From assembly GCA_947497265.1 (NCBI GenBank), contig CANMFP010000004.1, positions 62,001 to 126,000 on the forward strand: a stretch of DNA of 64,000 nucleotides, written 5' to 3'. The translations under genes were made by a program, and so were the position numbers. Within the stretch, counting starts at the first letter, position 1. Each line of letters begins with the position of its first letter. Source of the DNA: an uncultured Isoptericola sp. (lineage in GTDB: Bacteria > Actinomycetota > Actinomycetes > Actinomycetales > Cellulomonadaceae). Below the pieces are notes generated by a model. That model did not search any database. It was not told the origin of the DNA and saw only the letters and a list, made by a program, of their open reading frames with translations. Of the stretch, positions 27,644-37,950 are shown one piece after another.

Positions 27644-28666
27644 TCAGGCTCGCGCGGGAGCCGGCCCCGTCGAGCCCCGCACGCGCAGCACCGGCGTCGC
27701 GTCGAGGAAGCTCCCGTGCGGGGCGCCCTCGATGCGCTCGAACAGCCGGCGGGCGACGTGCGCCCCGTAGCTCGTGACGTCGTGGCTCAGCGCGGTGAGC
27801 TGCGGGAACGCGGCCTCGCACAGCGGGGAGTCGTCCCAGGCCACCAGCGAGACGTCCTGCGGGACGCGCACGCCCAGCTCGTGGGCCACCCCCAGGCCCG
27901 CGAGCGCCATGACATCGTTGTCGAAGACGATGGCGGTCACCGGCCGGTCCGCGGTCAGCAGCGTCCGCGTGGCCGCCGCCCCGGCCTCCGGGGTGAAGTC
28001 GGCACGCTCCACCCGGGCCTCCACCCCCCGCCGTCGCGCCTCGTCGAAGAACGCGAGGTCGCGGATGTGCGTGTGGCCGAACGCCTCGGTCCCCGTCACC
28101 CTCCCGATCCTGCGGTGACCCAGTCCCGCCAGGTAGCCCACGCACTCCCGCAGCGCGGCCGCGTCGTCGGTCCACACCGCCGTGGCCCCGCCCGCGAGGG
28201 ACGGGTCCCCCACGACGACGGCGGGCAGCGCGGCCGCGTCCGTGAGCAGGGGCAGCCGCGGGTCGTCCTGGCGCGGGTCCACCACGACGACGCCGTCGAC
28301 CCGGCGCGCCGCCCGCCACCGCCGGTGCGCGACGACCTCGGCGTCGACGTCGGGCACGACCTGCAGCAGCAGACCGTAGGACCGCTCGGAGAGCACCTGC
28401 TCGATGCCGGCCACGAACTGCATGTAGAAGGACTCGAACCCGAGCGTCTCCGGCGCCCGCGCCAGGATCAGACCGATGGTCTCCGCCCGCGCGCCGGACA
28501 ACGACCGGGCGGCCTGGCTGGGCTGCCAACCCATCTCGGCGGCGATCTCGAGGATGCGCTCACGGGTCCGCGCCGACACCCCCGGCCGGTCGTTCAGGGC
28601 GTACGAGACGGCTCCGGTCGACACCCCGGCGCGGTCGGCGATGTCGGCGATCGTGATGCGAGCCAT
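27644..28666 (-). CDS. LacI-family repressor of the mannan operon
   Basis: A 340-residue LacI/GalR regulator. The helix-turn-helix is [20 protein letters not shown], the hinge helix AARSLSG, followed by a periplasmic-binding-protein-like sensor domain with [22 protein letters not shown]-type sequence. It lies directly upstream of, and in the same orientation as, the mannan operon, with the operator TTAAGCGCTTAA between them. Inducer is unknown, likely a manno-oligosaccharide or mannose/galactose derivative. The 112 bases to the divergent glgB hold no clear operator. Confidence 0.92.
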   Translation of the reverse strand: MARITIADIADRAGVSTGAVSYALNDRPGVSARTRERILEIAAEMGWQPSQAARSLSGARAETIGLILARAPETLGFESFYMQFVAGIEQVLSERSYGLLLQVVPDVDAEVVAHRRWRAARRVDGVVVVDPRQDDPRLPLLTDAAALPAVVVGDPSLAGGATAVWTDDAAALRECVGYLAGLGHRRIGRVTGTEAFGHTHIRDLAFFDEARRRGVEARVERADFTPEAGAAATRTLLTADRPVTAIVFDNDVMALAGLGVAHELGVRVPQDVSLVAWDDSPLCEAAFPQLTALSHDVTSYGAHVARRLFERIEGAPHGSFLDATPVLRVRGSTGPAPARA

Positions 28667-28778
28667 TCCTCACCTCTCCTCGCCAAGGATCGTACGTCCT
28701 TCCCGGGGTCGCGCCCGGACGCCGACACGTCGGTGCGCCCATGGAGACAACTCGTGGACGCGGTGGAAGGGTGGACGC

Positions 28779-30998
28779 ATGACACCCGAGCCTCCCGCCG
28801 TCGACACCGAGGTCCTCACCGCCGTCGCGCAGGGCACCACCCACGACCCCCACGCGGTGCTCGGCCCCCACCTGCTCCCCGCCGACGAGGGGCCGTACGC
28901 CGTGGTCCGGGTGCTGCGACCGCTGGCCGACGAGGTCGTCGTCCTCACCGGCGACCCGGACGGGCCCGGCGTCACCGAGCACCCGACGGTGCACGAGGCC
29001 GCCGGCGTGTGGTCCGTCGTCGTCCCCGCCCCGGTGGACGACGACGGCACCCGCCACGCGCCCGACTACCGCGTCCGCTCGCGGTACGGCGACGAGACGA
29101 CCACCGCCGACGACCCGTACCGGTTCCTGCCGTCCCTGGGCGAGATGGACCTGCACCTGATCGGCGAGGGCCGCCACGAGACGCTGTGGCAGGTGCTCGG
29201 CGCGAACCTGCGCACCTATCCCGCCACGGGCGGGGAGATCACCGGCACCTCGTTCGCCGTGTGGGCGCCGAACGCCCGCGGCGTCCGGCTCGTGGGCGAC
29301 CACAACCGTTGGTCGTCCGTGCACCCCCTGCGGTCGCTCGGCTCCAGCGGCGTGTGGGAGATCTTCGTGCCGGGCGTGGGTGCCGGGACCCGTTACAAGT
29401 ACGAGATCTGCGGCCCGGACGGCGGCTGGCGCGCGAAGGCCGACCCGATGGCCAAGGCGAGCGAGACGCCCCCGGCGACCGCCTCCGTCGTCGCGGCGAG
29501 CGAGCACCGGTGGAGCGACGGCGACTGGATGGCGCGCCGCGCGTCGTCCGACCCGCACGGCGGGCCGATCAGCGTCTACGAGGTCCACCTCGCCTCGTGG
29601 CGTCCGGGCCTCGGGTACCGCGAGCTCGCCGAGGAGCTGACGGCGTACGTCACCGACCAAGGCTTCACGCACGTGGAGCTGATGCCCGTGGCCGAGCACC
29701 CGTTCGGCGGCTCGTGGGGCTACCAGGTGACGGGCTACTACGCGCCCACCGCACGGCTCGGCTCCCCCGACGACTTCCGGTACCTCGTCGACCGGCTCCA
29801 CCAGGCGGGCATCGGCGTGATCCTCGACTGGGTGCCGGCGCACTTCCCCCGCGACGAGTTCGCCCTCGCCCGGTTCGACGGAACTCCCCTGTACGAGCAC
29901 CCGGACCCGCGGCGCGGCGAGCAGCCCGACTGGGGCACGCTCGTCTTCGACTTCGGCCGCCGCGAGGTGCGCAACTTCCTGGTCGCGAACGCCTCCTACT
30001 GGTTCGAGGAGTTCCACGTGGACGGGCTGCGGGTGGACGCCGTCGCCTCGATGCTCTACCTCGACTACTCGCGCGAGGAGGGCGGCTGGACGCCCAACGT
30101 GCACGGCGGACGGGAGAACCTCGAGGCGATCTCGTTCCTCCAGGAGGCGAACGCCACGGCCTACCGCCGCAGCCCCGGCGTGATGATGATCGCCGAGGAG
30201 TCCACCGCGTTCCCGGGCGTCACCCGCCCCACCGACACCGGCGGCCTCGGGTTCGGCCTGAAGTGGAACATGGGCTGGATGAACGACTCGCTGCGGTACG
30301 TCGCGAAGGACCCGATGTACCGCAGCCACCACCACGGCGAGCTGACCTTCTCGCTGGTCTACGCGTTCTCCGAGCAGTACGTCCTGCCGATCAGTCACGA
30401 CGAGGTCGTGCACGGCAAGGGCTCGCTGCTGCGCAAGATGCCGGGTGACCGTTGGCAGCAGCTCGCCGGCGTGCGCGCCTTCCTCACCTACCAGTGGACG
30501 CACCCGGGCAAGCAGCTGCTCTTCATGGGATCGGAGCTCGCCCAGGACGCCGAGTGGAGCGAGAGCCAGGGCCTCGACTGGTGGCACCTGGACGATCCCG
30601 GGCACGCGGGCGTCCAGCGGACGGTGCGCGACCTCAACGCGCTCTACCGCGCCACGCCCGCGCTCTGGGAACGCGACTTCGACGCCTCGGGCTTCGAGTG
30701 GCTCGAGGCCGACGACGCCGCCCGCAACGTGCTGGTCTACGCCCGCCGCGCCGCCGACGGCACCCCGGTCGTCGTCGTGGTCAACTTCGCCGGGGTGCCG
30801 CACGAGGGCTACCGGATCGGGCTGCCCGACGGCGGCACGTGGGTCGAGGCGTTCTGCTCGGACGCGCCGGAGTACGGAGGATCCGGCGTGGTGAACACCG
30901 GCGAGCTGCACGCCGAGGACGTGCCGTCACACGGGCGGCGGCACTCCCTCGCGCTCCGGGTCCCGCCCCTGGGCGGCCTCGTCCTGCGCCGTCAGTAG
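28779..30998 (+). CDS. glgB: 1,4-alpha-glucan branching enzyme GlgB
   Basis: A 739-residue GH13_9 enzyme that makes alpha-1,6 branches. Two N-terminal beta domains (about 25-230) precede the barrel. Catalytic residues are D420 ([17 protein letters not shown]) and E473 ([10 protein letters not shown]), with the same 53-residue spacing as E. coli Glg[13 protein letters not shown] is also present. ATG 28779 has GGAAGG upstream. GlgB normally completes glgE-treS-mak-glgB; here it is separated from mak by the mannan locus. Its last 7 bases overlap the convergent thioredoxin-fold gene. Confidence 0.95.
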   Translation: MTPEPPAVDTEVLTAVAQGTTHDPHAVLGPHLLPADEGPYAVVRVLRPLADEVVVLTGDPDGPGVTEHPTVHEAAGVWSVVVPAPVDDDGTRHAPDYRVRSRYGDETTTADDPYRFLPSLGEMDLHLIGEGRHETLWQVLGANLRTYPATGGEITGTSFAVWAPNARGVRLVGDHNRWSSVHPLRSLGSSGVWEIFVPGVGAGTRYKYEICGPDGGWRAKADPMAKASETPPATASVVAASEHRWSDGDWMARRASSDPHGGPISVYEVHLASWRPGLGYRELAEELTAYVTDQGFTHVELMPVAEHPFGGSWGYQVTGYYAPTARLGSPDDFRYLVDRLHQAGIGVILDWVPAHFPRDEFALARFDGTPLYEHPDPRRGEQPDWGTLVFDFGRREVRNFLVANASYWFEEFHVDGLRVDAVASMLYLDYSREEGGWTPNVHGGRENLEAISFLQEANATAYRRSPGVMMIAEESTAFPGVTRPTDTGGLGFGLKWNMGWMNDSLRYVAKDPMYRSHHHGELTFSLVYAFSEQYVLPISHDEVVHGKGSLLRKMPGDRWQQLAGVRAFLTYQWTHPGKQLLFMGSELAQDAEWSESQGLDWWHLDDPGHAGVQRTVRDLNALYRATPALWERDFDASGFEWLEADDAARNVLVYARRAADGTPVVVVVNFAGVPHEGYRIGLPDGGTWVEAFCSDAPEYGGSGVVNTGELHAEDVPSHGRRHSLALRVPPLGGLVLRRQ

Positions 30999-31939
30999 AG
31001 GTACATCGCCAGGCGCCGACGGGCCTTGGCGACCCGCGGGTCGGACGCGCCGACGACCTCGAAGTAGTCGACGAGCCGGCCGCGCAGCTTCTCCTTGGCA
31101 TCGTCGTCCGCCCCCGGCAGGAGGTCGAGCAGGCGAGCCAGCGCGTCGTCGACCTTGCCACCGAGCATGTCCATGTCGGCCACCGCGAGCTGGGCGTCGA
31201 CGTCCGTCGGAGCGTCCGCCGCAGCCTGCCTGACCTGCTGCAGGTCGGCCCCACGGGTGCGCTGCATGAGCGCCACCTGGGCGAGCCCGGCGACGGCCTG
31301 CGCGTCCTTCGGGTCCTGCTTGAGCGCCTTGCCGTACGCCGCGGCCGCAGCGTCCAGGTCGTCGCGCTCGATCGCGTCGTAGGCCTCCTGGTGCAGCGGC
31401 GGCAGCGGCTCCTCGGGCTCCTCGACCGGCGCTTCGGCAGCCGGCTCGGACCCGTCCTGCGCCGGTACCCGCCCGGTCACACCGTTCTGCTCGGCGGCGG
31501 CCAGGAGCTGGTCCAGTACTCCGCGGACCTGCTCCTCGGAGGCCCCACCGGCGAAGAGCGGCACAGGCTGGCCCTGCAGCACGGCGACGACGGTCGGCAC
31601 ACCCTCCGGCTGGAAGGCCGCGGCGAGCTGCGGGTACGCGTCGACGTCGAGGCGGCCCAGCAGGAACCGCCCGGCGTACTCGTCGGCGACCGCCCCGAGG
31701 CTGGTGGCCAGGTCGGCGTTCGCCTGGTCGGTGGGCTTCCACAGCAGGACGACCACGAGGTGCTTGGTCGAGTCCTGCACGACCTGCTGGAAGTTGGCGT
31801 CGGTGAGGTCGACGACGAAGCCACCGGCCGTGGGCGCACCGCCCGGCTCGCCCGGGGGCGGTGACTGCGGGCGGTTCAGCGCCGACAGGTCGACGGCGCC
31901 GCGCGGGCTGAAGCTCGGGTCGGGCACGGGGTTGCTCAT
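30992..31939 (-). CDS. Thioredoxin-fold/TPR protein (CnoX/YbbN-like)
   Basis: A 315-residue cytoplasmic protein: thioredoxin-like domain (about 45-150), an acidic Ala/Glu/Pro linker (about 155-185), then TPR-like helices to the end. The usual WCxxC is replaced by WKPTDQ, so the thioredoxin part has no redox cysteines. This architecture matches actinobacterial tetratricopeptide co-chaperonins of the CnoX/YbbN type, which hold clients and hand them to chaperones. The upstream lipoprotein gene ends 46 bases away in the same direction, so co-transcription is possible. Confidence 0.86.
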   Translation of the reverse strand: MSNPVPDPSFSPRGAVDLSALNRPQSPPPGEPGGAPTAGGFVVDLTDANFQQVVQDSTKHLVVVLLWKPTDQANADLATSLGAVADEYAGRFLLGRLDVDAYPQLAAAFQPEGVPTVVAVLQGQPVPLFAGGASEEQVRGVLDQLLAAAEQNGVTGRVPAQDGSEPAAEAPVEEPEEPLPPLHQEAYDAIERDDLDAAAAAYGKALKQDPKDAQAVAGLAQVALMQRTRGADLQQVRQAAADAPTDVDAQLAVADMDMLGGKVDDALARLLDLLPGADDDAKEKLRGRLVDYFEVVGASDPRVAKARRRLAMYLY

Positions 31940-31985
31940 GCACTCATCCTACGAAGTCGGGCGGGAGGGACGGACCGGGGCGCGA

Positions 31986-33059
31986 CTACTCCTCGGACTC
32001 CTCGCGGTCGGTGTTGCGCTTCTTGGGGATCTCGTTGGCCGCAGCGACCGCCACGTGGGAGTACCCGAGCGGTCGGATCGGGTCCTCCGAGCCCGCCGGC
32101 GGGACGTAGAGCGCCACCTGGTCGGTGTACTCGACGTACAGCTCGTTCGTCTCGTCCTCGCCCGCCAGGAGCGCGGACTGCGTCTCGGTGAGCGGCGGGA
32201 TCGTGCCGCCCTCCTCGACGTCGATCCGGACGTTGCCGTCGAGGACGCCCATGACCACGGCGCCGCCGTCGGACGTCCGCACCGTGAGGGGGTCGTCCCG
32301 CGCGGCGAACGCCAGCCGGTACCGGCCGTCGGCCGTGTCGAACGTCTCGGCCTCGCGCACGTTGCGCGCGTCGGCCTGGATCCGCTTGACGAGGTCCTGG
32401 CTCTCGCCGGGCAGCTCGAACGCGTCGGCATGCTCCGAGTCGTCGGTGCCCTTGGCCACCAGGTCGGCGTACCGGGCGACGGCGTCGGCGGGGGTCACCG
32501 CCAGCGAGTCGTCGTCGGGCGCCACCTCCTCGGAGCCGATGGCCTCCGGGTCGGCGAAGTTCGGCATCGTGGTGCCGGGGATGAGCTGCACCCACGACCA
32601 CAGCTTGTAGCTGTCCCGCGCGGACTCCTGCTGGTAGGCCACCATGCGGGGGACCTCGAGGTTCTCCGTCGGCTGCGTGATCGTGTACGTGACCCGCGGC
32701 CAGGTCTCGGTGGTGGGGATGATCGCGGCCCGGAGGTCCGTCGGGATCTGGGTCACGAGCGAGTCGTCGCCCCGTTCCTCGGCCACCTTGATCTGGCTCT
32801 TGCGGACCTCCAGCGCCGGTCCGCCGACGCGGCTGCGGAGGGCCTTCGGGTCGTTCTCCTCCGCCGCCTTGTCGAGGACTCCCGCGACGTCCTGCACGAC
32901 GGCGGTCTCCTGCTCCATCGTCAGCACGGGCCCTTCGAAGGGCTCGTCGGCGACCGGGGTCGGGAGCTCCTCGGCGCAGCCGGCGAGGAGCGCGGCAGCG
33001 GCCGCGAGCCCGACGGCGGCGCCCGTGCGCCGCGCGACGCGCGTGTTCCTGGCAGTCAT
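31986..33059 (-). CDS. Lipoprotein of unknown function
   Basis: A 357-residue secreted lipoprotein: twin-basic N-region, hydrophobic stretch and lipobox LAGC at about residue 28. The mature part has no motif I recognise; WPRVTYTITQPTENLEVPRM and ELYVEYTDQVALYVPP look beta-rich. The C-terminus is highly charged. Its ATG overlaps the stop of the upstream membrane-protein gene, implying the two act together at the membrane. I recall similar actinobacterial pairs only as hypothetical proteins. Function unknown. Confidence 0.8.
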   Translation of the reverse strand: MTARNTRVARRTGAAVGLAAAAALLAGCAEELPTPVADEPFEGPVLTMEQETAVVQDVAGVLDKAAEENDPKALRSRVGGPALEVRKSQIKVAEERGDDSLVTQIPTDLRAAIIPTTETWPRVTYTITQPTENLEVPRMVAYQQESARDSYKLWSWVQLIPGTTMPNFADPEAIGSEEVAPDDDSLAVTPADAVARYADLVAKGTDDSEHADAFELPGESQDLVKRIQADARNVREAETFDTADGRYRLAFAARDDPLTVRTSDGGAVVMGVLDGNVRIDVEEGGTIPPLTETQSALLAGEDETNELYVEYTDQVALYVPPAGSEDPIRPLGYSHVAVAAANEIPKKRNTDREESEE

Positions 33060-34570
33060 CGGGTCCTCCCGTCGGTGTGGTCGTCCTGCTGCTCGTCGGG
33101 GCGGGCGGCCGTGGCGTCGAAGCCCCACGTCTCCCGCCACGCCGCCGCACGCCGTCCCGAGATGGGCGGCGGGTCGTCGGCTGCCGGGGGCGTGGCCGGT
33201 GCCGGTGGCACCACGGGCGTCTGACCCGTGAGCGCGCGGAACGCCCGCCCGACGCCGGACTGCCCGTCGGCGCGGCGTTCCTCCTCGCGACGCCGCAGCT
33301 CGCGCCGCGTGAGCGGGCGGCCGTCGAGCATCGGCAGCGACCCGGTCGTCGTGGTCGGCGGTTCGGCCGGCACCGACGGGGACGCCGGTGCGGCGTCCTG
33401 CTGCGCACCGTCCTCGGCCGCCGGCTCCGGCGCGGACCGCGTGCGACGCAGCCTGGTCGACCGGCGGGAGAACCGTCCGGCGACCGGGACCGGCGCCGTG
33501 CCCGTCCTGCTCTCGCCGGGGTCCTCCGGGGAGGACCCGGTCGCGCCCTGCTCGGGGCCGTCGGTCGAGCCCTCGTCCGCGGGTGCCGGGACGGGTGCGG
33601 AGACCGTCGTGTCCGAGGTTCCCGCCGTCGCGGCCCAGCCGGCTCCCGCAGCCGCGCCGGCGGCAGGTGCGGTCCAGACCGGAGCGGCTGCCGACGTCGT
33701 CGACCCGAAGGGCGACGCCGGTGCGTCGGGCGACGCGGGTGACTCGGGCGACGCGGGCTCGGCCGGGCTGCCGCCCACCGGGCCGGACGACGCCGTCCCC
33801 GGCGTCGCAGCGGCAGCCCCGGCCGCGCCCCCGCCCGCACGGCGCCCACGACCCGGCTTCTTCTTCCGGCGGCCGAGCAGGAGCAGCACGATGCCGAGCA
33901 GCAGGAGCAGGCCACCGAGGCCGACGGCGGGCCACAGCCACGGTGTGCCGACCTCGCGGTCCCAGCTGAGCTCGAGGGTAGGCGCCACGGCGTCGGCGTC
34001 GGACGCCTCGGCCGGCGCCTCCTCACCCTCGGCAGCCTCGGCTTCCTCCACCGGGGCCGCGCCGGAACCGGCAGCGAGCAGCACCCACGGTCCGGGCCGG
34101 TCGTTCCAGCGCAGGCTGACTTCCTCGGTGGCGGTCAGCTCGGTGATCCACATGTCGGAGCCCGCCGGGTCCGGCAGCTCGACCTCCTCGGGCTCCTCAC
34201 CCTCGGCGGCCTCGGCCTCCTCACCCTCGGGGGCCTCGGGAAGCATCTCGGAGGTGGTCAGGGTGTCCCAGTCCTGGAGGCCGGTGACCCGGGTGTAGGG
34301 GTCGCCCTCGAGCCAGCCGAGCACGTCGACGTCACGGCCGACGACCACCGTGACCTCTTGGCCCTCCGGCACCGAGGCGGTGACCGTCACGTCGGAGTCG
34401 ACGAGGTCGAGGACCCCGGGGTCCGTGACGACGAGCGTGCCGTCACCGACGGGCCGGGCCGTGGCGACCACCGTGTCCGACTCGCGCAGGACGGTCGCTG
34501 TCGCGACCCCGAACGCGATGGCGGCCAGACCGGCGATCACCAAGACGGCACCGAGAATGCGTTGCAGCAC
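33056..34570 (-). CDS. Two-span membrane protein with long Pro/Ala-rich tail
   Basis: A 504-residue protein. A first span begins near residue 5 (LGAVLVIAGLAAIAFGVA), an outside domain of about 170 residues follows with acidic EGEEAEAAEGEEPEE-type stretches, then a second span (WLWPAVGLGGLLLLLG) and RRKKK. The remaining 250 residues are an Ala/Pro/Ser-rich cytoplasmic tail. GTG 34570 is preceded by AAGGGA and places the first span at the N-terminus; longer frame to 34639 is less likely. Coupled to the lipoprotein gene downstream. Function unknown. Confidence 0.78.
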   Translation of the reverse strand: MLQRILGAVLVIAGLAAIAFGVATATVLRESDTVVATARPVGDGTLVVTDPGVLDLVDSDVTVTASVPEGQEVTVVVGRDVDVLGWLEGDPYTRVTGLQDWDTLTTSEMLPEAPEGEEAEAAEGEEPEEVELPDPAGSDMWITELTATEEVSLRWNDRPGPWVLLAAGSGAAPVEEAEAAEGEEAPAEASDADAVAPTLELSWDREVGTPWLWPAVGLGGLLLLLGIVLLLLGRRKKKPGRGRRAGGGAAGAAAATPGTASSGPVGGSPAEPASPESPASPDAPASPFGSTTSAAAPVWTAPAAGAAAGAGWAATAGTSDTTVSAPVPAPADEGSTDGPEQGATGSSPEDPGESRTGTAPVPVAGRFSRRSTRLRRTRSAPEPAAEDGAQQDAAPASPSVPAEPPTTTTGSLPMLDGRPLTRRELRRREEERRADGQSGVGRAFRALTGQTPVVPPAPATPPAADDPPPISGRRAAAWRETWGFDATAARPDEQQDDHTDGRTR

Positions 34571-34852
34571 CAAGCTTCCCTTCGACGTGGACTCCTCAGG
34601 ATAGGGAGGCGTGGCGATCGCCCCGGACCACGAGGGCACCCTGGACGGATCGGTTCACGAACCCTTCACGAGTCCGGTACCAGCATTCCCGAGCCTCCCA
34701 CGGCCGCGGGCCCTACGACCACTGAACCGCCGCCGCACGACGGCGATCTTTCCGTTTCGCGAGGATCGGACGTCCGGTTCAGGTGTCGGAGGTTCCACGT
34801 GACGTCTATCCTGGCCGGAGCCTCGGCACCCACGACAGACGGAGGTCTACAC

Positions 34853-36295
34853 GTGTCCGACGAGCGCACGCTCTTCCCGATCACCATGCGCGGATACGAC
34901 CGCGCCGCGGTCGAGAACCAGATCTCCCGCCTCGAGCAGGCCGTCGAGGAGGCTCGACGCAACGTCGAGGCGACCGACGCTCGCGCCATGCAGCTCTCCT
35001 CCGAGCTCGCCGAGGCGCACCGCCAGCTGCGGGAGAACGACAAGCCGTCCTACGCCGGGCTCGGCGCTCGCGCCGAGCGACTGCTGCGCTCGGCCGACGA
35101 GCAGGCCGCCGAGGTCCTGACGCAGGCGAACCAGCAGGCGTCCGACGTCATGGCGCGAGCCAAGCTGTCGGCCGGCCAGGTCCGCCAGCGAGCCGAGACC
35201 GAGGCGTCCGAGCTGCTCTCCAGCGCCCGTCGGGAGGCCGAGGAGATCCGGTCGACCACCGGGTCGGAGGCCGAGGGCATCCTGCAGGGCGCCCAGCGCC
35301 GGGCCGAGGAGCTCGTCGGGTCGGCCGAGCGGGAGTCCGCGCTCATCATGAGCACCCTCACCACGGAGGAGAGCGAGCGACGAGCGTCGCTCGAGCGCGA
35401 GATCGGCACGATGCGCTCCACCGCCGAGCGGGAGGTGACCGAGGCACGGGTCACGACGGACCGCGAGGTCGCCCAGCTCCGTGCCGAGGCGGCCGCCGAG
35501 TCGGCCGCTCTGCGCGAGGAGGCCGAGCGCGAGTCCAACGACCTCCTCGAACGCACGCGGACCGAGGCCGCGCGCATCGTGGCGGAGGCCAAGCACCAGG
35601 CTGCCGAGGCGGCCAACGCCGTCACGACCGAGCTCGAGGACCTCCGCGAGCGCGCACGCCGCGCCCTCTCGGACGCCGAGCTCGAGGCCGCCCAGATGCG
35701 CGAGCGGGTCGAGAACGAGGCCGCCGAGCGCCACGAGGTGGCCCGGGCCGAGACCGAGCGTCTCGTCGCCGCGGCCGAGGAGCACGCCGCCGAGGCCGAG
35801 AAGCGGGTCGCCGTCGCCCTCCAGCAGGCCGACCAGGTGCGCACCGAGTCCGACGCCTACATCAAGGAGCTCGTCGCCGACGCCCGGCGCACCGCGGACT
35901 CCATCGTGGCCGAGGCACGGACCTTCGCCGACCAGACCGTCTCCGACGCCCAGGCCGAGGCCGAGCAGAGCCGCACGACGGCGGAGCGCCAGCTCGAGGA
36001 CCTGACACGCCGGCACGACTCCATCAACTCCTATCTCGAGGAGCTGCGCGGGCTCCTGGGCAGCGAGAAGGCGGCGGACGTCGTCCCGGTCGCCACGGTC
36101 GACGCCCCGTCGAGCCCGACCGGCAGCGCGACGTCCGCAGAGACGCGCCACGCCGACAGCACCGACAGCGCCGAGAGCCCGCAGTCCGAGAACCCTCTCG
36201 ACCAGACGCCCGCCCAGCGTGCCCGCGCGGCCTCCGCCCAGTCGGCGGAGGAGGCGTCCTCGCCCACGGACGAGGCGGCGACCAGCCGGGCCTGA
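34853..36295 (+). CDS. DivIVA-like coiled-coil protein (Scy/FilP type)
   Basis: A 480-residue cytoplasmic protein. A short DivIVA-like head (LFPITMRGYDRAAVENQI) precedes about 380 residues of almost unbroken coiled coil rich in Ala, Glu and Arg, then a disordered Ser/Thr/Glu tail. Such proteins organise polar growth or the cytoskeleton in actinobacteria; some were once named cellulose-binding proteins. GTG 34853 is chosen for the GGAGG at 34841-34845 and immediate start of the DivIVA motif. A TATCCT hexamer at 34807-34812 may be its -10. The 282-base gap before it holds no other gene. Confidence 0.85.
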   Translation: MSDERTLFPITMRGYDRAAVENQISRLEQAVEEARRNVEATDARAMQLSSELAEAHRQLRENDKPSYAGLGARAERLLRSADEQAAEVLTQANQQASDVMARAKLSAGQVRQRAETEASELLSSARREAEEIRSTTGSEAEGILQGAQRRAEELVGSAERESALIMSTLTTEESERRASLEREIGTMRSTAEREVTEARVTTDREVAQLRAEAAAESAALREEAERESNDLLERTRTEAARIVAEAKHQAAEAANAVTTELEDLRERARRALSDAELEAAQMRERVENEAAERHEVARAETERLVAAAEEHAAEAEKRVAVALQQADQVRTESDAYIKELVADARRTADSIVAEARTFADQTVSDAQAEAEQSRTTAERQLEDLTRRHDSINSYLEELRGLLGSEKAADVVPVATVDAPSSPTGSATSAETRHADSTDSAESPQSENPLDQTPAQRARAASAQSAEEASSPTDEAATSRA

Positions 36296-36310
36296 GGCCG
36301 TCAGGCCCGG
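36286..36310. terminator. Bidirectional terminator hairpin
   Basis: A perfect 10-base stem, CCGGGCCTGA (36286-36295) with TCAGGCCCGG (36301-36310), and a 5-base loop. It includes the stop codon of the coiled-coil gene and lies 10 bases past the stop of the convergent hydrolase. There is no T-tract, as is usual at this GC. Confidence 0.7.
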
Positions 36311-36320
36311 TCGGGCACCG

Positions 36321-37106
36321 TCACCGCAGCCTGGTGTGCAGGGCGGCCACGGCCCGGGCCACCGCGGCCGGCTCCTCGACCGCGCTGAGGTGAGCCGCCT
36401 CCGGCACCACGGAGAGTGTCGCGTCGCGGGCCGCGTCGGCCATGTGGTGCGCGTCGTCGACGGTCGTCACGCGGTCCTCCGCCCCGACGACGACGGCTAC
36501 CGGGCCCTCGAAGGAGCGCAGGACGTCGGTCCGGTCCGGCCGCGCCGCCATCGCACGCTGCGCCCAGGCCACGCCGGCCACCGCCTGGGAGCGGATCCAG
36601 GCGTACACCGTCGGGTACAGCGACCGCCGTTCCAGCTCCGAGGTGGGCCCGAGGAGCTTGGCCGGCATGCCCATCACGGCGTCGAGGGTCTGCGTCGACT
36701 CGACGGCGGCAGCGACCTGCAGCCGTCCCTCGCGGGCCGCGTCGTCGTCGGCGGTCGACTTGGTGTCGACGAGGCCGAGGCCCCGCACGAACCCGGGGTG
36801 GCGCTCCGCCATCGCGAGCGCCACGTACCCACCCATCGAGAGCCCGACCACGACGGCGTTGCCCTCCCCCTGCTCGCGGAGCGTCGCGTGCACGAGGTCG
36901 GCCGTCGCGTCGAGGCTGGCGGGGAGCTGGCCGAGGTCGCTGTGCCCGTGGCCCGGCAGGTCGACGGCGATGATGCGCAGGCCGTCCGGCAGCGCGTCGA
37001 CCATGGAGACCCACATGCGGTGGTCGAGCGGGAAGCCGTGCAGCAGCACCACCGGGACGCCGGCACCGTCGCGCAGCAGGTAGGTGGCCAGGGTCGGGCT
37101 CGTCAT
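36321..37106 (-). CDS. Alpha/beta hydrolase (BioH/3-oxoadipate lactonase-like)
   Basis: A 261-residue alpha/beta-hydrolase fold enzyme: oxyanion region LLHGFPLDHRMW, DLPGHGHSD, nucleophile elbow GLSMGGYVA, acid in VVGAEDRVT and a late histidine in EAAHLSAVEEP. All triad members are visible. The substrate is unknown. ATG 37106 has GAGAGG about 9 bases upstream; ATG 37115, which overlaps the upstream stop as ATGA, is an alternative adding three residues. It follows another hydrolase of the same superfamily in one operon. Confidence 0.85.
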   Translation of the reverse strand: MTSPTLATYLLRDGAGVPVVLLHGFPLDHRMWVSMVDALPDGLRIIAVDLPGHGHSDLGQLPASLDATADLVHATLREQGEGNAVVVGLSMGGYVALAMAERHPGFVRGLGLVDTKSTADDDAAREGRLQVAAAVESTQTLDAVMGMPAKLLGPTSELERRSLYPTVYAWIRSQAVAGVAWAQRAMAARPDRTDVLRSFEGPVAVVVGAEDRVTTVDDAHHMADAARDATLSVVPEAAHLSAVEEPAAVARAVAALHTRLR

Positions 37107-37111
37107 GGTCC

Positions 37112-37891
37112 TCATCCTCTCGTCGTGGCCGGGGCGACGTCCGAGGCGTGCTGCACCTCGCCGTCGTAGTGCGTGGGCAGCGGGGCGTGGCCCGGCAGCA
37201 CGTGCTGGACGATCTCGTCGAGCACGCGACGCACGGCGGGCTCCCCCACCCACAGGTGCTTGGCGCCGTCCACCCCGATCACCTCCGCCTGGGGCACGCG
37301 GGCGAACCGCTCCCGTGCCTCGGCCGGCTGGAGGTAGTCGTCGTGCTCCGGGACGAGGACCACGAGCGGCTTGCCGAACTCGGCCCAGCGGTCGAGGTCG
37401 GCGTCGGTGGCGCGGTGCAGCGGCGGCGAGAGCAGGATCGCCCCCTCGATGCTCGGGTCAGCGCCGTGCTTGAGCACGAGCTCCGTCCCGAACGACCACC
37501 CCACGAGCCAGGGGTGCGGCAGCTCGCGGAACTCGGCGAGCTCCAGCGCCGCCGCGACGTCGAAGCGTTCCGCGTCGCCGCCGTCGAACTCCCCCTGCGA
37601 GGTGCCGCGGGCCGACGTCGTGCCGCGCGTGTTGAAGCGCAGGACGGCCAGGTCGGCGAGCTCCGGCAGGCGCCAGGCCGCCTTGCGGTACACGTGGGAG
37701 TCCATGAACCCGCCGTGCGTCGGCAGGGGGTGGAGCGTCAGCAGGCTGGCCACCGGTTCCTGCGCGGCCGGCAGGGCGAGCTCCCCGACGAGCGTCAGCC
37801 CGTCCGCGGTGTGCAGCTCGACGTCCTCGCGACGGGCAGGCAGGACGGTCATGGAGCGGATCTGGTGGCCGGTGGCGGCGTCGTCGTTCAC
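37112..37891 (-). CDS. Alpha/beta hydrolase (dienelactone hydrolase-like)
   Basis: A 259-residue hydrolase related to the YqiA/dienelactone-type family often annotated as alpha/beta hydrolase of unknown substrate. TLHPLPTHGGFMDSHV and LRFNTRGTTSARG are typical of the CocE/prolyl-oligopeptidase-like group; the nucleophile elbow is GWSFGTELVL, and VPEHDDYLQP and GAKHLWVG carry the acid and histidine. GTG 37891 has AGGGTGGAAGA just upstream; ATG 37852 is an alternative with no ribosome site. Stop overlaps the next gene. Confidence 0.83.
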   Translation of the reverse strand: MNDDAATGHQIRSMTVLPARREDVELHTADGLTLVGELALPAAQEPVASLLTLHPLPTHGGFMDSHVYRKAAWRLPELADLAVLRFNTRGTTSARGTSQGEFDGGDAERFDVAAALELAEFRELPHPWLVGWSFGTELVLKHGADPSIEGAILLSPPLHRATDADLDRWAEFGKPLVVLVPEHDDYLQPAEARERFARVPQAEVIGVDGAKHLWVGEPAVRRVLDEIVQHVLPGHAPLPTHYDGEVQHASDVAPATTRG

Positions 37892-37950
37892 TCTTCCACC
37901 CTAGTTCGGGTGTCGGCTCACGCTCGCCCAGGACGGCGCGTGCGGCCAGG

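Noticed and set aside
28667-28778. AAGGA...TCCTT near-palindrome between lacI and glgB as an operator
   Set aside because: Only five bases pair on each side and the centre is asymmetric, unlike the other sites.
33056-34570. Ala/Pro/Ser-rich repeats in the membrane protein tail as a separate repeat array
   Set aside because: The units are irregular and fit ordinary low-complexity coding at high GC.
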